Shown: piece by piece, positions 1-9,787 of the stretch
How the letters are laid out: the number at the start of each line of letters is the position of its first letter
Numbering within the stretch: the first letter of the stretch is position 1
Source: Planosporangium thailandense
GTDB lineage: Bacteria; Actinomycetota; Actinomycetes; Mycobacteriales; Micromonosporaceae
Reading direction: 5' to 3'
NCBI RefSeq assembly: GCF_011947195.1
Contig: NZ_JAATVY010000021.1
Coordinates: forward strand, 47,215-111,214
DNA length: 64,000 nucleotides
The notes under the pieces: generated by a model
What the model was told of the DNA's origin: nothing
Database searches by the model: none
Seen by the model: only the letters and a program-made list of their open reading frames with translations
Made by a program: the position numbers and the translations under genes

Positions 1-1
1 G

Positions 2-454
2 CTGCGCGGGTACGAGAAGTTCGGCTCGATCTGCTCCGGCGGCCGGTACGACAACCTCGCCTCCAGCGGCACCGAGCGGTACCCCGGCGTCGGCATCTCC
101 ATCGGTGTCTCCCGCATGCTCGGCCTGCTCTTCGGCCACGACGCGCTGACGATCAGCCGGCAGGTGCCGACGTGCGTGCTGGTCGCCCTGCCGACCGAGG
201 CCGACCGCCCGGCGTGCGAGCGGATCGCGCGGGCCCTGCGCGGGCGGGGCATCGCCACCGAGGTGGCGGCGGCCCCGGTCAAGTACGGCAAGCAGATCCG
301 GTACGCCGAGCGGCGCGGGATCCCGTACGTCTGGTTCCCTGGCGAGCCCGACGAGGTCAAGGACATCCGCTCCGGCGACCAGGCCCAGGCGGACGCCTCG
401 ACATGGCAGCCGCCGGCGGTGGACCTGCGGCCGCGGATCAGCGGGCGGTCCTGA
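2..454 (+). CDS. hisS: Histidyl-tRNA synthetase, C-terminal part (cut by window edge)
   Basis: Class II synthetase that charges tRNA-His in the cytoplasm. About 150 C-terminal residues are present and the reading frame is open from base 2. The histidine-site motif GGRYDNL is followed by the class II motif 3 region GVGISIGVSRML. After that comes a Rossmann-like anticodon-binding domain that starts near PTCVLVAL and ends in DLRPRISGRS. The catalytic core, including motifs 1 and 2, lies upstream of the window. A hisS close to aspS is a common actinobacterial arrangement. The identification rests on the motif pair and the C-terminal domain and is firm; only the start is missing. Confidence 0.93.
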   Translation: MRGYEKFGSICSGGRYDNLASSGTERYPGVGISIGVSRMLGLLFGHDALTISRQVPTCVLVALPTEADRPACERIARALRGRGIATEVAAAPVKYGKQIRYAERRGIPYVWFPGEPDEVKDIRSGDQAQADASTWQPPAVDLRPRISGRS

Positions 455-602
455 TCCGGGGCCGTGCACCCGCCGGGAACTTGATTGCGGGTCGGGCGGG
501 GGTGTTTGCTGGGGACGTGCAATCGCCGAGCCCGATGAGTCGACCGTCACCGCCGCGCTCGGCACCGGAGCTTCCGCCCGATTCGCCCCGGGTGGGGGTG
601 CC

Positions 603-1412
603 ATGGCCGCCGCGCTCGGCGTCGTCGGCGGGGCTGGCCGCCTCGTGACGCTGACCTGGAAGGTCGAGACAGAGCTGCCGGTGGCGGTCATCCGGTTCGA
701 AGGAGTTCTCGACGTCGACACGGCGCCCGAGGTGCGGCTGGCCGTCGCGACCGCCCTTGCGCTCCAGCCGGCCGCGGTGGTGGCCGATCTGGCCGGGCTG
801 ACCGCCGCCGCCGCCGACGACGACCTCACGGTCTTCGCCGCCTGTGCCCGGTCCGCGGCGGCGTGGCCGGGCTGTCCGGTGGCGCTCAGCGGCCCACCTG
901 ACGCGGTCGCGGCGGGGCTCGCCCGGATGTCGGTCAACCGGTCGGCCGTCATCCACCCGGACCTCGACCACGCGCTGGCCGCCCTGGAAGCGGTGCCGCC
1001 GCCGCTGCGGTTCCGGCAGCGGCTGACCGCCGCGCCGTCGATCACGGGGCCGGCCGCGCGCGCGATGGTCGTGGCGGCCTGCGAGGCGTGGGGCGTCAAC
1101 GCGGCCGCCGGGCTGGAGCAGGTGGCCAACCGGGCCGAACTGGTCGTCACCGAGCTCGTCAGCAACGCGATCATCCATGCGAAGACCGAGCTGGAGGTGG
1201 TGGTCGCGCTTCGCGAGCCGTTTCTGCACATCTCCGTGGCCGACGGCAGCCCAGCCCCGCCCCGGTTGCTGTCGCCCGACGCACCGGACACGATCGGTGG
1301 CCGCGGGCTGATCCTCGTCGAGACGCTGACGACGAAGTGGGGTTACCTGCCGACGCGCGACGGCAAGGTGGTCTGGACCATGATGCGGCTCGGGCCGCCG
1401 CCGGTACGGTGA
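603..1412 (+). CDS. Pseudo-STAS plus HATPase (anti-sigma kinase-like) regulator
   Basis: A 269-residue fusion. Residues 15-125 resemble a STAS (anti-sigma antagonist) fold. Residues 145-265 are a GHKL ATPase of the RsbW/SpoIIAB type, with N-box TELVSNAIIHA (183-193), G1 box ADGSP (213-217) and G2 box GGRGL (232-236). In the STAS part the usual D-S phospho-acceptor pair is replaced by AAADDD near residue 70, so it probably cannot be phosphorylated. The likely role is binding or phosphorylating partners in a sigma-factor partner-switching pathway. No sigma gene is adjacent. ATG 603 is used here, but GTG at 645 begins exactly at the STAS strand and is a credible alternative. The fold assignment is confident; the partner is unknown. 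Confidence 0.72.
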   Translation: MAAALGVVGGAGRLVTLTWKVETELPVAVIRFEGVLDVDTAPEVRLAVATALALQPAAVVADLAGLTAAAADDDLTVFAACARSAAAWPGCPVALSGPPDAVAAGLARMSVNRSAVIHPDLDHALAALEAVPPPLRFRQRLTAAPSITGPAARAMVVAACEAWGVNAAAGLEQVANRAELVVTELVSNAIIHAKTELEVVVALREPFLHISVADGSPAPPRLLSPDAPDTIGGRGLILVETLTTKWGYLPTRDGKVVWTMMRLGPPPVR

Positions 1413-1500
1413 ACCGGCCCATTCACGGCACCCGGGGTGGCGGCACGCGGCCGCTCCACGGGCTGAGAGAATTCCGTAGGACCTGAGAAAGTCCGCGCGC

Positions 1501-1538
1501 TAGTTTTGCCCAAAACGGGCGAGGCCATGAAGGAGAAG
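1501..1538 (+). promoter_or_regulatory. aspS -10 element and ribosome binding site
   Basis: TAGTTT at 1501-1506 fits the actinobacterial -10 pattern. It predicts a transcript start near 1513, giving a leader of about 30 nt before GTG 1544. AAGGAG at 1530-1535 is well spaced and decides the start. No -35 match is visible. Confidence 0.45.
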
Positions 1539-1543
1539 TACCC

Positions 1544-3394
1544 GTGATCCGTACCCATGACGCCGGCACGCTGCGCGCTGCCGACGCCGGCACGACCGTG
1601 ACGCTCGCCGGTTGGGTGGCCCGCCGGCGCGATCACGGCGGGGTGATCTTCGTGGATCTGCGGGACGCCTCCGGCATCGTGCAGGTCGTGTTCCGAGGAG
1701 CGGAAGCGATCGAGGACCAGGAGCTCAGCCGGGAAGAGATGGCGGGCATGAGCGAAGCTCATGCCCTGCGCAACGAGTTCTGCGTGCTCGTGACCGGCGA
1801 GGTGCAGCGCCGGCCGGCCGGCAACGAGAACCCCGAGCTGCCCACCGGCGAGATCGAGGTCAACGCCGCCGAGCTGACGATCCTGTCCGAGGCGGCTCCG
1901 CTGCCGCTGCCCGTCGACGACACCGTCGAGGCCAGCGACGACATCCGGCTCAAGTACCGGTACCTGGACCTGCGCCGCAGCGGCCCGGCACGGGCGCTGC
2001 GCCTTCGCTCGAAGGCCAACCAGATCGCCCGTACGGTCCTGCACGACCGGGACTTCGTCGAGATCGAGACGCCGACGCTGACCCGTTCCACGCCCGAGGG
2101 CGCCCGCGACTTCCTCGTGCCGGTGCGGCTGCAGCCCGGCACCTGGTACGCGCTGCCGCAGTCGCCGCAGCTGTTCAAGCAGCTGCTGATGGTCGGCGGC
2201 ATGGAGCGGTACTACCAGATCGCCCGCTGCTACCGCGACGAGGACTTCCGCGCCGACCGGCAGCCGGAGTTCACCCAGCTCGACATCGAGATGTCGTTCG
2301 TGACCCAGGAGGACGTGATCGCGCTCGGCGAGGCGATCGTGTCGGCGCTCTGGCGCGAGCTGGCCGGCCACGAGATCAGCACGCCGATCCCGCGGATCAC
2401 CTGGCACGAGGCGATGGACCGGTACGGCTCGGACAAGCCGGACCTGCGCTACGGGCTGGAGCTGACCGAGCTGACCGACTACCTGCGCGGCACCGAGTTC
2501 CGGGTGTTCGCCAGCGCCATCGACGCCGGCGGGTACGTCGGCGCGGTCGTGATGCCCGGCGGCGCGTCCCAGACCCGCAAGGAGCTGGACGGCTGGCAGG
2601 ACTGGGCGAAGGCGCGCGGGGCGCGCGGCCTGGCGTACGTGGTGCTCGACGCGGAGACCGGCGAGCCCCGGGGCCCGGTGGCCAAGAACCTCTCGGCCGA
2701 GCACCTCGCCGGCCTGGCCGCCGCCGTCCAGGCCAAGCCCGGTGACGCGATCTTCTTCGCCGCGTCCGGCGAGCGGCGGGAGGCGCAGGAGCTGCTCGGC
2801 GCGGCCCGCCAGGAGATCGCCCGGCGCACCGGCCTCATCGACGAGGGCGCCTGGGCGTTCTGCTGGGTGGTCGACGCGCCGATGTTCGAGCGCGCCGACG
2901 ACGGCGGCTGGACCGCCGTGCACCACCCGTTCACCTCGCCCAACGCCGAGTGGATCGACCGGTTCGAGGAGGCGCCCGACCGGGCCCTCGCCTACGCGTA
3001 CGACATCGTCTGCAACGGCAACGAGATCGGTGGCGGATCGGTGCGTATCCACCGCGCCGATGTCCAGCGCCGCGTGTTCGACCTGCTCGGCATCACCCCG
3101 GAGGAGGCGAACGAGAAGTTCGGCTTCCTGCTGGAGGCGTTCAAGTACGGTCCGCCGCCGCACGCCGGCATCGCGTTCGGCTGGGACCGGGTGACCATGC
3201 TGCTGGCCGGCGCCGACTCGATCCGCGAGGTCATCGCGTTCCCGAAGACCCGCGGCGGGTACGACCCGCTGACCGGGGCGCCCACCCCGATCACGTCGCA
3301 GCAGCGCGCCGAGGCGGGCGTGGACGCCAAGCCGAAGACGGCGGCCATCCCGGGCACGTCCGGGGAAGCCGTGCCGGTGGAGCACTCCCGCTGA
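1544..3394 (+). CDS. aspS: Aspartyl-tRNA synthetase (probably non-discriminating)
   Basis: 616 residues, bacterial-type length. It has an N-terminal OB-fold anticodon domain (about 1-110), a class II core with motif 2 [19 protein letters not shown], a GAD insertion domain in the middle (about 300-420) and motif 3 in [12 protein letters not shown] near residue 545. Residue 31 is His within RRRDHGG. Known work on bacterial AspRS links His at this position with relaxed specificity (Asp onto tRNA-Asn) and Leu with strict specificity. That suggests Asn-tRNA is made through GatCAB, the usual actinobacterial route. GTG 1544 follows a good AAGGAG. The 3' end runs into a tandem repeat that overlaps the stop codon. 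Confidence 0.97.
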   Translation: MIRTHDAGTLRAADAGTTVTLAGWVARRRDHGGVIFVDLRDASGIVQVVFRGAEAIEDQELSREEMAGMSEAHALRNEFCVLVTGEVQRRPAGNENPELPTGEIEVNAAELTILSEAAPLPLPVDDTVEASDDIRLKYRYLDLRRSGPARALRLRSKANQIARTVLHDRDFVEIETPTLTRSTPEGARDFLVPVRLQPGTWYALPQSPQLFKQLLMVGGMERYYQIARCYRDEDFRADRQPEFTQLDIEMSFVTQEDVIALGEAIVSALWRELAGHEISTPIPRITWHEAMDRYGSDKPDLRYGLELTELTDYLRGTEFRVFASAIDAGGYVGAVVMPGGASQTRKELDGWQDWAKARGARGLAYVVLDAETGEPRGPVAKNLSAEHLAGLAAAVQAKPGDAIFFAASGERREAQELLGAARQEIARRTGLIDEGAWAFCWVVDAPMFERADDGGWTAVHHPFTSPNAEWIDRFEEAPDRALAYAYDIVCNGNEIGGGSVRIHRADVQRRVFDLLGITPEEANEKFGFLLEAFKYGPPPHAGIAFGWDRVTMLLAGADSIREVIAFPKTRGGYDPLTGAPTPITSQQRAEAGVDAKPKTAAIPGTSGEAVPVEHSR

Positions 3395-3464
3395 CGCCGC
3401 GCTGACAAGCTGACGCCGCCTGTTCTGACAAGCTGACGCCGCCGTTCTGACGAGCTGACGCCGC
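3389..3464 (+). repeat. Short tandem repeat spanning the aspS stop
   Basis: Four near-identical 12-base cores, (A/C)GCTGACGCCGC, begin at 3389, 3408, 3431 and 3453, spaced 19-23 bases apart. The last three have a CTGACA/CTGACG spacer. The aspS TGA (3392-3394) lies inside the first unit, so the array looks like duplication of the gene's last bases into the intergenic region. Confidence 0.8.
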
Positions 3465-3490
3465 TCCGGCGGCCGGGTCGCAGGACCGCA

Positions 3491-3539
3491 CTCGGGCCGC
3501 CGCCGTCCACGATCACGCCGTGGACGGCGGCGGCCCGAG
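3491..3539. terminator. Perfect 20-bp inverted repeat after aspS
   Basis: The arms 3491-3510 and 3520-3539 are perfectly complementary over 20 bp, with a 9-nt loop. The stem is GC-only at its outer end and has no T-tract, as is common for actinobacterial terminators. It separates aspS from the acyltransferase gene. Confidence 0.75.
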
Positions 3540-3616
3540 CGTTGCCGGCGGCGAGGCGCGCCGTCCTGCGCGGCATCACTCCCATATCCGGGTGAAACGG
3601 ACATCGTTGATAAGGC

Positions 3617-4753
3617 GTGGTTCTTTCTCCCGAGACCGTTGCGGTCGACGCACCCGTGCCGAGCCGGCCGGCGAAGCCGGCCGATGCGCCCACCGGCCGG
3701 GTCGCCGTCGTCGACGGGCTGCGGCTGGTCGCCGCCGTGATGGTGATGGCGTACCACTACTCGTTCCACGCGCCGAACACGGCGTGGGGCGGCCGCTCGA
3801 CCGCGCTCTTCCCGCATACGGCGCTGGTCACCGGGTTCGGCTGGCTCGGCGTCGAGCTGTTCTTCATCATCAGCGGGTTCGTGATCTGTCTGAGCGCGTG
3901 GGACCGCGGCGTCGGCCAGTTCTTCGTGTCCCGGGTCGTCCGGTTGTTTCCGGCGTACTGCTTCGCGGTGGTCGCCACCGCGGTGGTGGTCTACGCGATC
4001 GGTGACGGCCATCCGCATCCGCCGCTGACCGACCTGTTCGTCAACCTGACGATGCTGGAGCGGCCCCTGGGCGTGCCCGAGGTCGACGGGGTGTACTGGA
4101 CGCTCTGGTCGGAACTGCACTTCTACCTGCTGTTCGCCATCGTCGTGTGGCGCGGGCTGACCTACCGCCGCGCGGTGACGTTCTGCGTCGGGTGGCTCGC
4201 CCTCTCGGCGATGGTCGCGACCGCGCCGGACAAGCTGGCGCACATCCTCGTCGGCGACGACATGTCGGCGTTCTTCGTGGCCGGGATCGCCTTCTACCTG
4301 ATGTACCGGTTCGGCCAGAACCTGCTGCTGTGGGGCATCGTCGGTGTCTCGTGGGCGGTCGGTCTGCACCGCGTCTGGCCGACCGCGCTGGGGGTGGAGC
4401 GGTCCGGTCCGCTGTCACTGCACGGGGTGATCCTCGTGGTCACCGCTGCGTTCGCGGTGATGGCCGCCGTCGCGCTGCGCAAGCTGTCGTGGATCCGCGG
4501 CGGCTGGCTGACCGTCGCCGGCTCGCTCACCTACCCGCTGTACCTGCTCCACCAGCAGATCGGGTGGGCGGTCCTGGCCCGTCTGCACCACCACGTGCCC
4601 CGGTGGCCGCTGCTGATCGGACTGAGCGCGGCGATGCTCGCGATCGCCTGGCTCGTACACCGGATCGTGGAGCGCCCGCTCGCCCCGGTGCTCAGGCGCC
4701 GGCTGACCGACGCGCTGGCGCAGATACGCGGCGGCGACGAGCCTGTCGGCTAG
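3617..4753 (+). CDS. Acyltransferase-3 (OafA/YrhL-like) membrane protein
   Basis: 378 residues with about ten predicted hydrophobic segments. The family's N-terminal signature is present: [17 protein letters not shown] (about 33-49), including the conserved His of the first membrane helix. It continues with [20 protein letters not shown] and [16 protein letters not shown], both typical of the Acyl_transf_3 family. These proteins move acyl groups onto surface glycans, lipids or secondary metabolites at the plasma membrane; the substrate cannot be told from sequence. The GTG 3617 start has only AAGG immediately before it, so it is uncertain, but no later start keeps helix 1 intact. It stands alone between aspS and rarA with a hairpin upstream, so it looks like an accessory insertion in a core neighbourhood. 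Confidence 0.85.
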   Translation: MVLSPETVAVDAPVPSRPAKPADAPTGRVAVVDGLRLVAAVMVMAYHYSFHAPNTAWGGRSTALFPHTALVTGFGWLGVELFFIISGFVICLSAWDRGVGQFFVSRVVRLFPAYCFAVVATAVVVYAIGDGHPHPPLTDLFVNLTMLERPLGVPEVDGVYWTLWSELHFYLLFAIVVWRGLTYRRAVTFCVGWLALSAMVATAPDKLAHILVGDDMSAFFVAGIAFYLMYRFGQNLLLWGIVGVSWAVGLHRVWPTALGVERSGPLSLHGVILVVTAAFAVMAAVALRKLSWIRGGWLTVAGSLTYPLYLLHQQIGWAVLARLHHHVPRWPLLIGLSAAMLAIAWLVHRIVERPLAPVLRRRLTDALAQIRGGDEPVG

Positions 4754-4771
4754 CCGGGGCGGGTGCGCAGG

Positions 4772-4777
4772 TACTCT
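4772..4777 (+). promoter_or_regulatory. rarA -10 element, leaderless start
   Basis: TACTCT ends 7 bases before GTG 4785 and there is no Shine-Dalgarno sequence. The transcript would start at or next to the start codon. Confidence 0.5.
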
Positions 4778-4784
4778 CTGCGCG

Positions 4785-6152
4785 GTGGACAACGCGGGAC
4801 TTTTCGAGCTCGGGGGATCGGCACCCGTTGACGCGGCGGGGGACGCCAGCTTCGAGCCGCCGGCGGGGGACGCGCCGCTGGCGGCGCGCATGCGTCCGCG
4901 TACCCTCGACGAGCTCGTCGGCCAGGGGCACCTGCTCACGCCCGGTGCGCCGCTGCGCCGCCTGGTCGAGGGCGACACCCCGATGTCGGTCATCCTGTGG
5001 GGGCCGCCCGGCTGCGGCAAGACCACGATCGCGCATCTGGTCGCCGGGGCGACCAACCGGCGCTTCGTGGCGATGTCGGCGCTGTCGGCCGGGGTGAAGG
5101 ACGTGCGGGCGGTCATCGCCGAGGCCCGACGGACCCGCCGCTCCGGCGGGGCGCAGACCGTGCTGTTCATCGACGAGGTGCACCGCTTTTCCAAGACGCA
5201 GCAGGACTCGCTGCTCGCCGCGGTGGAGGACCGTACGGTCACGTTGCTCGCCGCGACGACCGAGAACCCGTACTTTTCGGTGATCTCGCCGCTGCTGTCG
5301 CGCTGCGTGCTGCTCACCCTGCAGCCGCTCGGCGACGACCAGGTGCGCACGCTGCTGCGGCGCGCGCTCTCCGACGAGCGCGGGCTGGGTGGCGCGGTCA
5401 CGCTCTCGGCCGAGGCCGAGGACCATCTGGTACGCCTGGCCGGCGGTGACACGCGCAAGGCGCTCACGGCCCTCGAGGCGGCCGCGAGCGGCGCGCAGGC
5501 GCAGGGGCTGACCGAGATCGACCTGGCGACCGCGGAGAAGGCGGTCGACGTGGCGGCGTTGCGCTACGACCGGGCGGGCGACGCGCATTACGACGTGGTG
5601 AGCGCCTTCATCAAGAGCATGCGCGGCTCGGACGTCGACGCCGCGCTGCACTGGCTGGCCCGCATGCTGGTGGCGGGGGAGGACCCCCGGTTCATCGCCC
5701 GCCGCATGGTGATCTTCGCGAGTGAGGACGTGGGCATGGCCGACCCGATGGCGCTGGTGGTGGCGAACGCCGCCGCACACGCCGTGGAGTACGTCGGCAT
5801 GCCGGAGGTGCAGCTCAACCTCGCGCAGGCGGTGATTCACCTGGCCACCGCCCCGAAATCCAACCGGGTCACCACCGCCATCGGGGCGGCGATGGCCGAC
5901 GTGCGGGCCGGGCTGGGCGGTCCGGTCCCGGCACACCTGCGGGACGCCCACTACCAGGGCTCACGCGGGCTGGGGCACGGTGTGGGGTACGCGTACCCGC
6001 ACGACGACGCCCGGGGCGTCGTCACCCAGCAGTACCCGCCGGACCAGGTGGTCGGCCGTGACTACTACGACCCGACGAACCACGGTGCCGAGCGGGCGGT
6101 GGCCGAGCGGGTGGTCCGGCTACGTCGGATCGTGCGCAGGGACGGTCAGTAA
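4785..6152 (+). CDS. rarA: Replication-associated recombination protein A (MgsA/RarA) AAA+ ATPase
   Basis: 455 residues. Clamp-loader-like AAA+ ATPase of the MgsA/WRNIP1 family, acting at stalled replication forks. Walker A GPPGCGKT is at 73-80, Walker [10 protein letters not shown] at about 127-135 and sensor 1 ATTENP at 157-162. The C-terminal MgsA tetramerisation domain includes [24 protein letters not shown]. The last 60 residues contain [20 protein letters not shown], a family hallmark. The GTG start has no ribosome binding site and sits 7 bases after a -10 element, suggesting a leaderless mRNA. The gene is separated from the next by about 150 bases. Confidence 0.95.
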   Translation: MDNAGLFELGGSAPVDAAGDASFEPPAGDAPLAARMRPRTLDELVGQGHLLTPGAPLRRLVEGDTPMSVILWGPPGCGKTTIAHLVAGATNRRFVAMSALSAGVKDVRAVIAEARRTRRSGGAQTVLFIDEVHRFSKTQQDSLLAAVEDRTVTLLAATTENPYFSVISPLLSRCVLLTLQPLGDDQVRTLLRRALSDERGLGGAVTLSAEAEDHLVRLAGGDTRKALTALEAAASGAQAQGLTEIDLATAEKAVDVAALRYDRAGDAHYDVVSAFIKSMRGSDVDAALHWLARMLVAGEDPRFIARRMVIFASEDVGMADPMALVVANAAAHAVEYVGMPEVQLNLAQAVIHLATAPKSNRVTTAIGAAMADVRAGLGGPVPAHLRDAHYQGSRGLGHGVGYAYPHDDARGVVTQQYPPDQVVGRDYYDPTNHGAERAVAERVVRLRRIVRRDGQ

Positions 6153-6247
6153 CCGCGGCGGTGTTACGGCAAGCACATCGTCACGCGGTCGTCGTCACAT
6201 CGGACGCCGACACGGGAAGCCGCGGCGCGCTGTGTCGATGCCGACGG

Positions 6248-6253
6248 TAGGGT
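6248..6253 (+). promoter_or_regulatory. -10 element for the DUF948-small protein-alaS group
   Basis: TAGGGT at 6248-6253 matches the actinobacterial -10 and would start transcription near 6260, about 40 bases before GTG 6300. No convincing -35 is seen. Confidence 0.4.
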
Positions 6254-6299
6254 CTTGCGAAGTTGGCGGAATGTCTCGGCGTGGCCGAAGGAGGAAGTC

Positions 6300-6764
6300 G
6301 TGCAGTTGCATGGCTGGGAGATAGCGCTGCTGATCGTGTCCGGCGCGTTCGCGTTGCTCGTGCTCGCCCTGATCGTGCCGATCCTGCGGCTGCGGCACAC
6401 GGTCGACGCGGCGAGCCGGACCCTGCGCGACGTGGCCGACGTGACCGGCCCCATGCTCGGTAACGTCAACACGACGATCGCGAACGTCAACACCGCCCTG
6501 GGCCAGGTGCAGACCTCGCTCGACGGCGTCAATCTCCAGCTCGCGCGGCTGGACACCATCACCGAGCACGTACAGCACGTCACCGCCAACGTGGCCAACC
6601 TGTCGACCGTCGTGACCGCCGCGGCGGCCAACCCGCTGGTCAAGGTCGCCGCCCTCGGCTACGGCGTGCGCAGCGCCGCGGCCAAGCGCCGGCGGGCCGA
6701 CGAGGAGGCCGAGGTCCGCAGCGAGCTCAAGCGGCGGCGCCGGGCCGGCCGCCACGGCGCCTGA
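6300..6764 (+). CDS. DUF948 membrane-anchored protein
   Basis: 154 residues. One N-terminal membrane helix (about 6-28, WEIALLIVSGAFALLVLALI) is followed by a long helical region rich in repeated Asn-Val-Asn/Thr patterns (VNTTIANVNTALGQVQ). The tail is strongly basic (KRRRADEEAE and RRRRAGR). This matches the DUF948 family of general-stress-like, methyl-accepting-like helical proteins. GTG 6300 is chosen because AAGGAGGAA (6288-6296) sits just upstream; the longer reading frame from 6255 has no ribosome binding site. It sits directly before alaS in many actinobacteria. Function is unknown. Confidence 0.8.
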   Translation: MQLHGWEIALLIVSGAFALLVLALIVPILRLRHTVDAASRTLRDVADVTGPMLGNVNTTIANVNTALGQVQTSLDGVNLQLARLDTITEHVQHVTANVANLSTVVTAAAANPLVKVAALGYGVRSAAAKRRRADEEAEVRSELKRRRRAGRHGA

Positions 6765-6776
6765 GGAAGGATTCGC

Positions 6777-7037
6777 ATGCGACGTCTGTTGTGGCTCGGG
6801 GTGGGTCTCGCCGTCGGGGCGCTGGTGGTCCGGGCGGTCAACAAGAAGATGCAGGCGCTGACTCCGGCCTCGCTCGCCGGCACCGTCCAGCAATCCGCTG
6901 TCGGGCTGCTCGACGAGGTGCGTAGCTTTGTAGAGGACGTGCGCTCGGCCGCGGCCGAGCGCGAGGCCGAGATCCACGAGGCGTTCAGCGCGGGCGCCCT
7001 ATTCGACGAGTACGACGCAGAAGGAAACCAGGACTGA
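6777..7037 (+). CDS. Small membrane protein upstream of alaS (DUF6167-like)
   Basis: 86 residues. A short N-terminal hydrophobic helix ([18 protein letters not shown], about 4-21) precedes an amphipathic, acidic tail ending in [18 protein letters not shown] is placed just before ATG 6777, 12 bases after the DUF948 stop, and the gene overlaps alaS by one base (TGATG). The pairing with DUF948 and alaS is conserved in actinobacteria, but I know of no assigned function. The DUF number is from memory and should be treated as tentative. Confidence 0.7.
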   Translation: MRRLLWLGVGLAVGALVVRAVNKKMQALTPASLAGTVQQSAVGLLDEVRSFVEDVRSAAAEREAEIHEAFSAGALFDEYDAEGNQD

Positions 7038-9721
7038 TGAGGACAGCGGAGATCAAGCGGCGGTTCCTGAGCCACTTCGAAGCCAACGGCCACGCCGTCG
7101 TGCCCAGCGCTCCGCTGCCCGCGATCGACGACCCGAACCTGCTGTTCGTCAACGCCGGCATGGTGCAGTTCGTGCCCTACTTCCTGGGCCAGCGCACGCC
7201 GCCGTTCAAGCGGGCGACGAGCGTGCAGAAGTGCATCCGCACCCCCGACATCGACGAGGTCGGCAAGACCAGCCGGCACGGCACGTTCTTCCAGATGAAC
7301 GGCAACTTCTCGTTCGGCGACTACTTCAAGGAAGGCGCGATCACCCTCGCGTGGGACCTGGTCACCAAGCCGGTCGACGCGGGCGGCTTCGGCCTTGACC
7401 CGGAGCGCATCTGGGCGACGGTCTACCTCGACGACGACGAGGCGATCGACATCTGGCACAAGAAGGTCGGGCTGCCGCTGGAGCGGATCGTGCGCCGCGG
7501 GAAGGCCGACAACTACTGGTCGATGGGCATCCCCGGCCCCTGCGGCCCCTGTTCGGAGATCTACCTGGACCGTGGCCCGGAGTACGGGCGCGAGGGCGGC
7601 CCGGAGGTCGACGAGGACCGCTACATGGAGTTCTGGAACCTCGTGTTCATGCAGAACGAGCGAGGTCCGGGCTCCGACAAGGAGAACTACCCGATCCTGG
7701 GCCCGCTGCCGGCCAAGAACATCGACACCGGCATGGGCCTGGAGCGGATGGCGTCGATCCTGCAGGGCGTCGACAACCTGTACGAGATCGACGAGGTCCG
7801 GCCCATCCTCGACAAGGCCGTCGAGCTGACCGGCCGGCGGTACGGCGCGCACTCGGGCCACGTGGCCAGCGAGTCGCACCCCGACGACGTGCGGCTGCGG
7901 GTGGTCGCCGACCACGTCCGCACCTCGCTGATGCTCATCGGCGACGGGGTCACCCCGTCCAACGAGGGCCGCGGCTACGTGCTGCGCCGCATCATGCGCC
8001 GGGCCATCCGGAACATGCGTCTGCTGGGCTGGCACGCGCCGGCGCTGCCGGAGCTGCTGCCGGTCGCGCGCGACTGCATGGCCCCGTCCTACCCCGAGGT
8101 GGCCACCGACTTCGACCGGATCGCGTCGTACGCGTACGGCGAGGAGGAGGCGTTCCTTTCGACGCTGCGCTCCGGCACGACGATCCTCGACATGGCGATG
8201 GCGGAGACGAAGAGCTCCGGCGGCAGCCAGCTGACCGGCGCGCAGGCGTTCCAGCTGCACGACACGTACGGCTTCCCGATCGACCTCACCCTCGAGATCG
8301 CCGCCGAGCAGGGGCTGACGGTCGACGAGGAGGGCTTCCGGCGGCTGATGAACGAGCAGCGCCAGCGGGCCAAGGCCGACGCGCAGGCGCGCAAGACCGG
8401 CCACGTCGACCTCTCGGCGTACCGGGCGGTGCTCGACGCGGGCGGTCCGGTGGACTTCACCGGGTACGAGGAGACGGCGCGCGAGTCGCGGCTGCGGGCG
8501 CTGCTGTCGAGCTCCGGCGACGGGCTGACCGGCGCGGGCGTGGGCGAGACGATCGAGCTGGTGCTCGACGTCACGCCGTTCTACGCCGAGGGTGGCGGCC
8601 AGCAGCCCGACCAGGGGATCATCACCGTGGGCGGCGGCAGCGTCGAGGTGTACGACGTCCAGCAGCCGATCCCCGGTCTGATCGTGCACCGGGGCCGGGT
8701 CGTCGAGGGCGAGATCCGCGCCGGGGAGACCGGGTACGCCGAGATCGACATCGCGCGGCGGCGGGCCATCTCGCGGGCGCACACGGCGACCCACCTCATC
8801 CACACGGCGATGCGCCAGTTCCTGGGGGAGTCGGCCACGCAGGCGGGCTCGCTCAACGCTCCGGGCCGGCTGCGCTTCGACTTCAACACCCCGGGCGCGG
8901 TGCCTCCGAGCGTGCTGCACGACGTCGAGCAGCAGGTCAACGAGGTGCTGATGAGCGACCTCGACGTTCGCGCGTTCATCACCTCCCTGGAGGAGGCGCG
9001 CAAGCTCGGCGCGATGGCGCTGTTCGGTGAGAAGTACGGCGACGAGGTGCGGGTGGTCGAGGTCGGCGACTACGCCCGGGAGCTGTGCGGCGGTACGCAC
9101 GCTTCCCGCTCCGGGCAGCTCGGCCTGGTCAAGATCCTGAACGAGTCGTCGGTCGGCTCCGGCATCCGCCGGGTCGAGGCGCTGGTCGGCATGGACGCGT
9201 TCGGCTACCTGGCGCGGGAGCACCTGCTGGTGAGCCGGCTCGCCGAGCTCTACCGGGTGCCGGGCGAGCAGGTGGCCGACCGGGTCGAGCAGACCGTGGC
9301 GCAGCTGCGCGACGCCGAGAAGGAGCTGGAGAAGCTGCGCGCCCAGCTCGTCCTGGCCAACGTCGGTGCGATGGCGGCCGGGGCGCGCGACGTCGCGGGC
9401 GTGGCGTATGTGGGCACCGAGGCGCCGGAGGGGGCGAGCGCGAACGACGTGCGGACCCTCGCGCAGGAGATCAGGGGCCGGATGCCGGCGGACCGGCCCG
9501 GCGTCGTGGCGGTCACGGCCCGGTCCGGTGGCAAGGCCTCACTGATCGTGGCGGTCAACGCCGCCGCCCGCGACCGGGGCCTGTCGGCGGCGACGCTGGT
9601 CAAGAGCGCGCTGTCCGGTCGGGGTGGTGGCAGCCCCGAGCTCGCCCAGGGTGGCGGCGTACCGGCCGGTGACGCGGCGTCGCTGCTGGTGACCGTGGAG
9701 AAGGCGATTGCTGGTTCATGA
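7037..9721 (+). CDS. alaS: Alanyl-tRNA synthetase
   Basis: 894 residues, full length. It has an N-terminal class II catalytic domain beginning [15 protein letters not shown], then a helical tRNA-recognition region. The editing domain has the two zinc motifs HTATH (in [11 protein letters not shown]) and CGGTH (in [14 protein letters not shown]). A coiled-coil and the C-Ala/DHHA1 domain (about 740-894, ending [10 protein letters not shown]) complete it. It charges tRNA-Ala and removes mischarged Ser or Gly. The start overlaps the upstream stop, implying translational coupling. A palindromic repeat follows six bases after the stop. Confidence 0.98.
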   Translation: MRTAEIKRRFLSHFEANGHAVVPSAPLPAIDDPNLLFVNAGMVQFVPYFLGQRTPPFKRATSVQKCIRTPDIDEVGKTSRHGTFFQMNGNFSFGDYFKEGAITLAWDLVTKPVDAGGFGLDPERIWATVYLDDDEAIDIWHKKVGLPLERIVRRGKADNYWSMGIPGPCGPCSEIYLDRGPEYGREGGPEVDEDRYMEFWNLVFMQNERGPGSDKENYPILGPLPAKNIDTGMGLERMASILQGVDNLYEIDEVRPILDKAVELTGRRYGAHSGHVASESHPDDVRLRVVADHVRTSLMLIGDGVTPSNEGRGYVLRRIMRRAIRNMRLLGWHAPALPELLPVARDCMAPSYPEVATDFDRIASYAYGEEEAFLSTLRSGTTILDMAMAETKSSGGSQLTGAQAFQLHDTYGFPIDLTLEIAAEQGLTVDEEGFRRLMNEQRQRAKADAQARKTGHVDLSAYRAVLDAGGPVDFTGYEETARESRLRALLSSSGDGLTGAGVGETIELVLDVTPFYAEGGGQQPDQGIITVGGGSVEVYDVQQPIPGLIVHRGRVVEGEIRAGETGYAEIDIARRRAISRAHTATHLIHTAMRQFLGESATQAGSLNAPGRLRFDFNTPGAVPPSVLHDVEQQVNEVLMSDLDVRAFITSLEEARKLGAMALFGEKYGDEVRVVEVGDYARELCGGTHASRSGQLGLVKILNESSVGSGIRRVEALVGMDAFGYLAREHLLVSRLAELYRVPGEQVADRVEQTVAQLRDAEKELEKLRAQLVLANVGAMAAGARDVAGVAYVGTEAPEGASANDVRTLAQEIRGRMPADRPGVVAVTARSGGKASLIVAVNAAARDRGLSAATLVKSALSGRGGGSPELAQGGGVPAGDAASLLVTVEKAIAGS

Positions 9722-9726
9722 CCCTG

Positions 9727-9774
9727 GATCTTGGACACTTACGCGGGCTATAGCCCCCGTAAGTGTCCAAGATC
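9727..9774. repeat. Dispersed palindrome, copy 1 (alaS-ruvX)
   Basis: The arms 9727-9748 and 9753-9774 pair over 22 bp with one mismatch around a TATA loop. The arms begin GATCTTGGACACTTACG. Three related elements occur at 15752, 30897 and 59869. It lies two codons after alaS and just before the ruvX ribosome binding site. Confidence 0.9.
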
Positions 9775-9787
9775 TCGGAGGGCTCCG

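Noticed and set aside
1441..1543. T-box or other tRNA-sensing leader before aspS
   Set aside because: The region holds a -10, a short GCCC/GGGC hairpin and an SD, but no T-box motif or specifier loop.
1343..4369. 1008-residue minus-strand frame opposite aspS and the acyltransferase
   Set aside because: Antisense shadow; it runs through the intergenic hairpin and shows no protein-like motif.
9731..9787. Upstream TTG start for ruvX
   Set aside because: It would encode part of the palindromic repeat and lacks a ribosome binding site; GTG 9788 has GGAGG.
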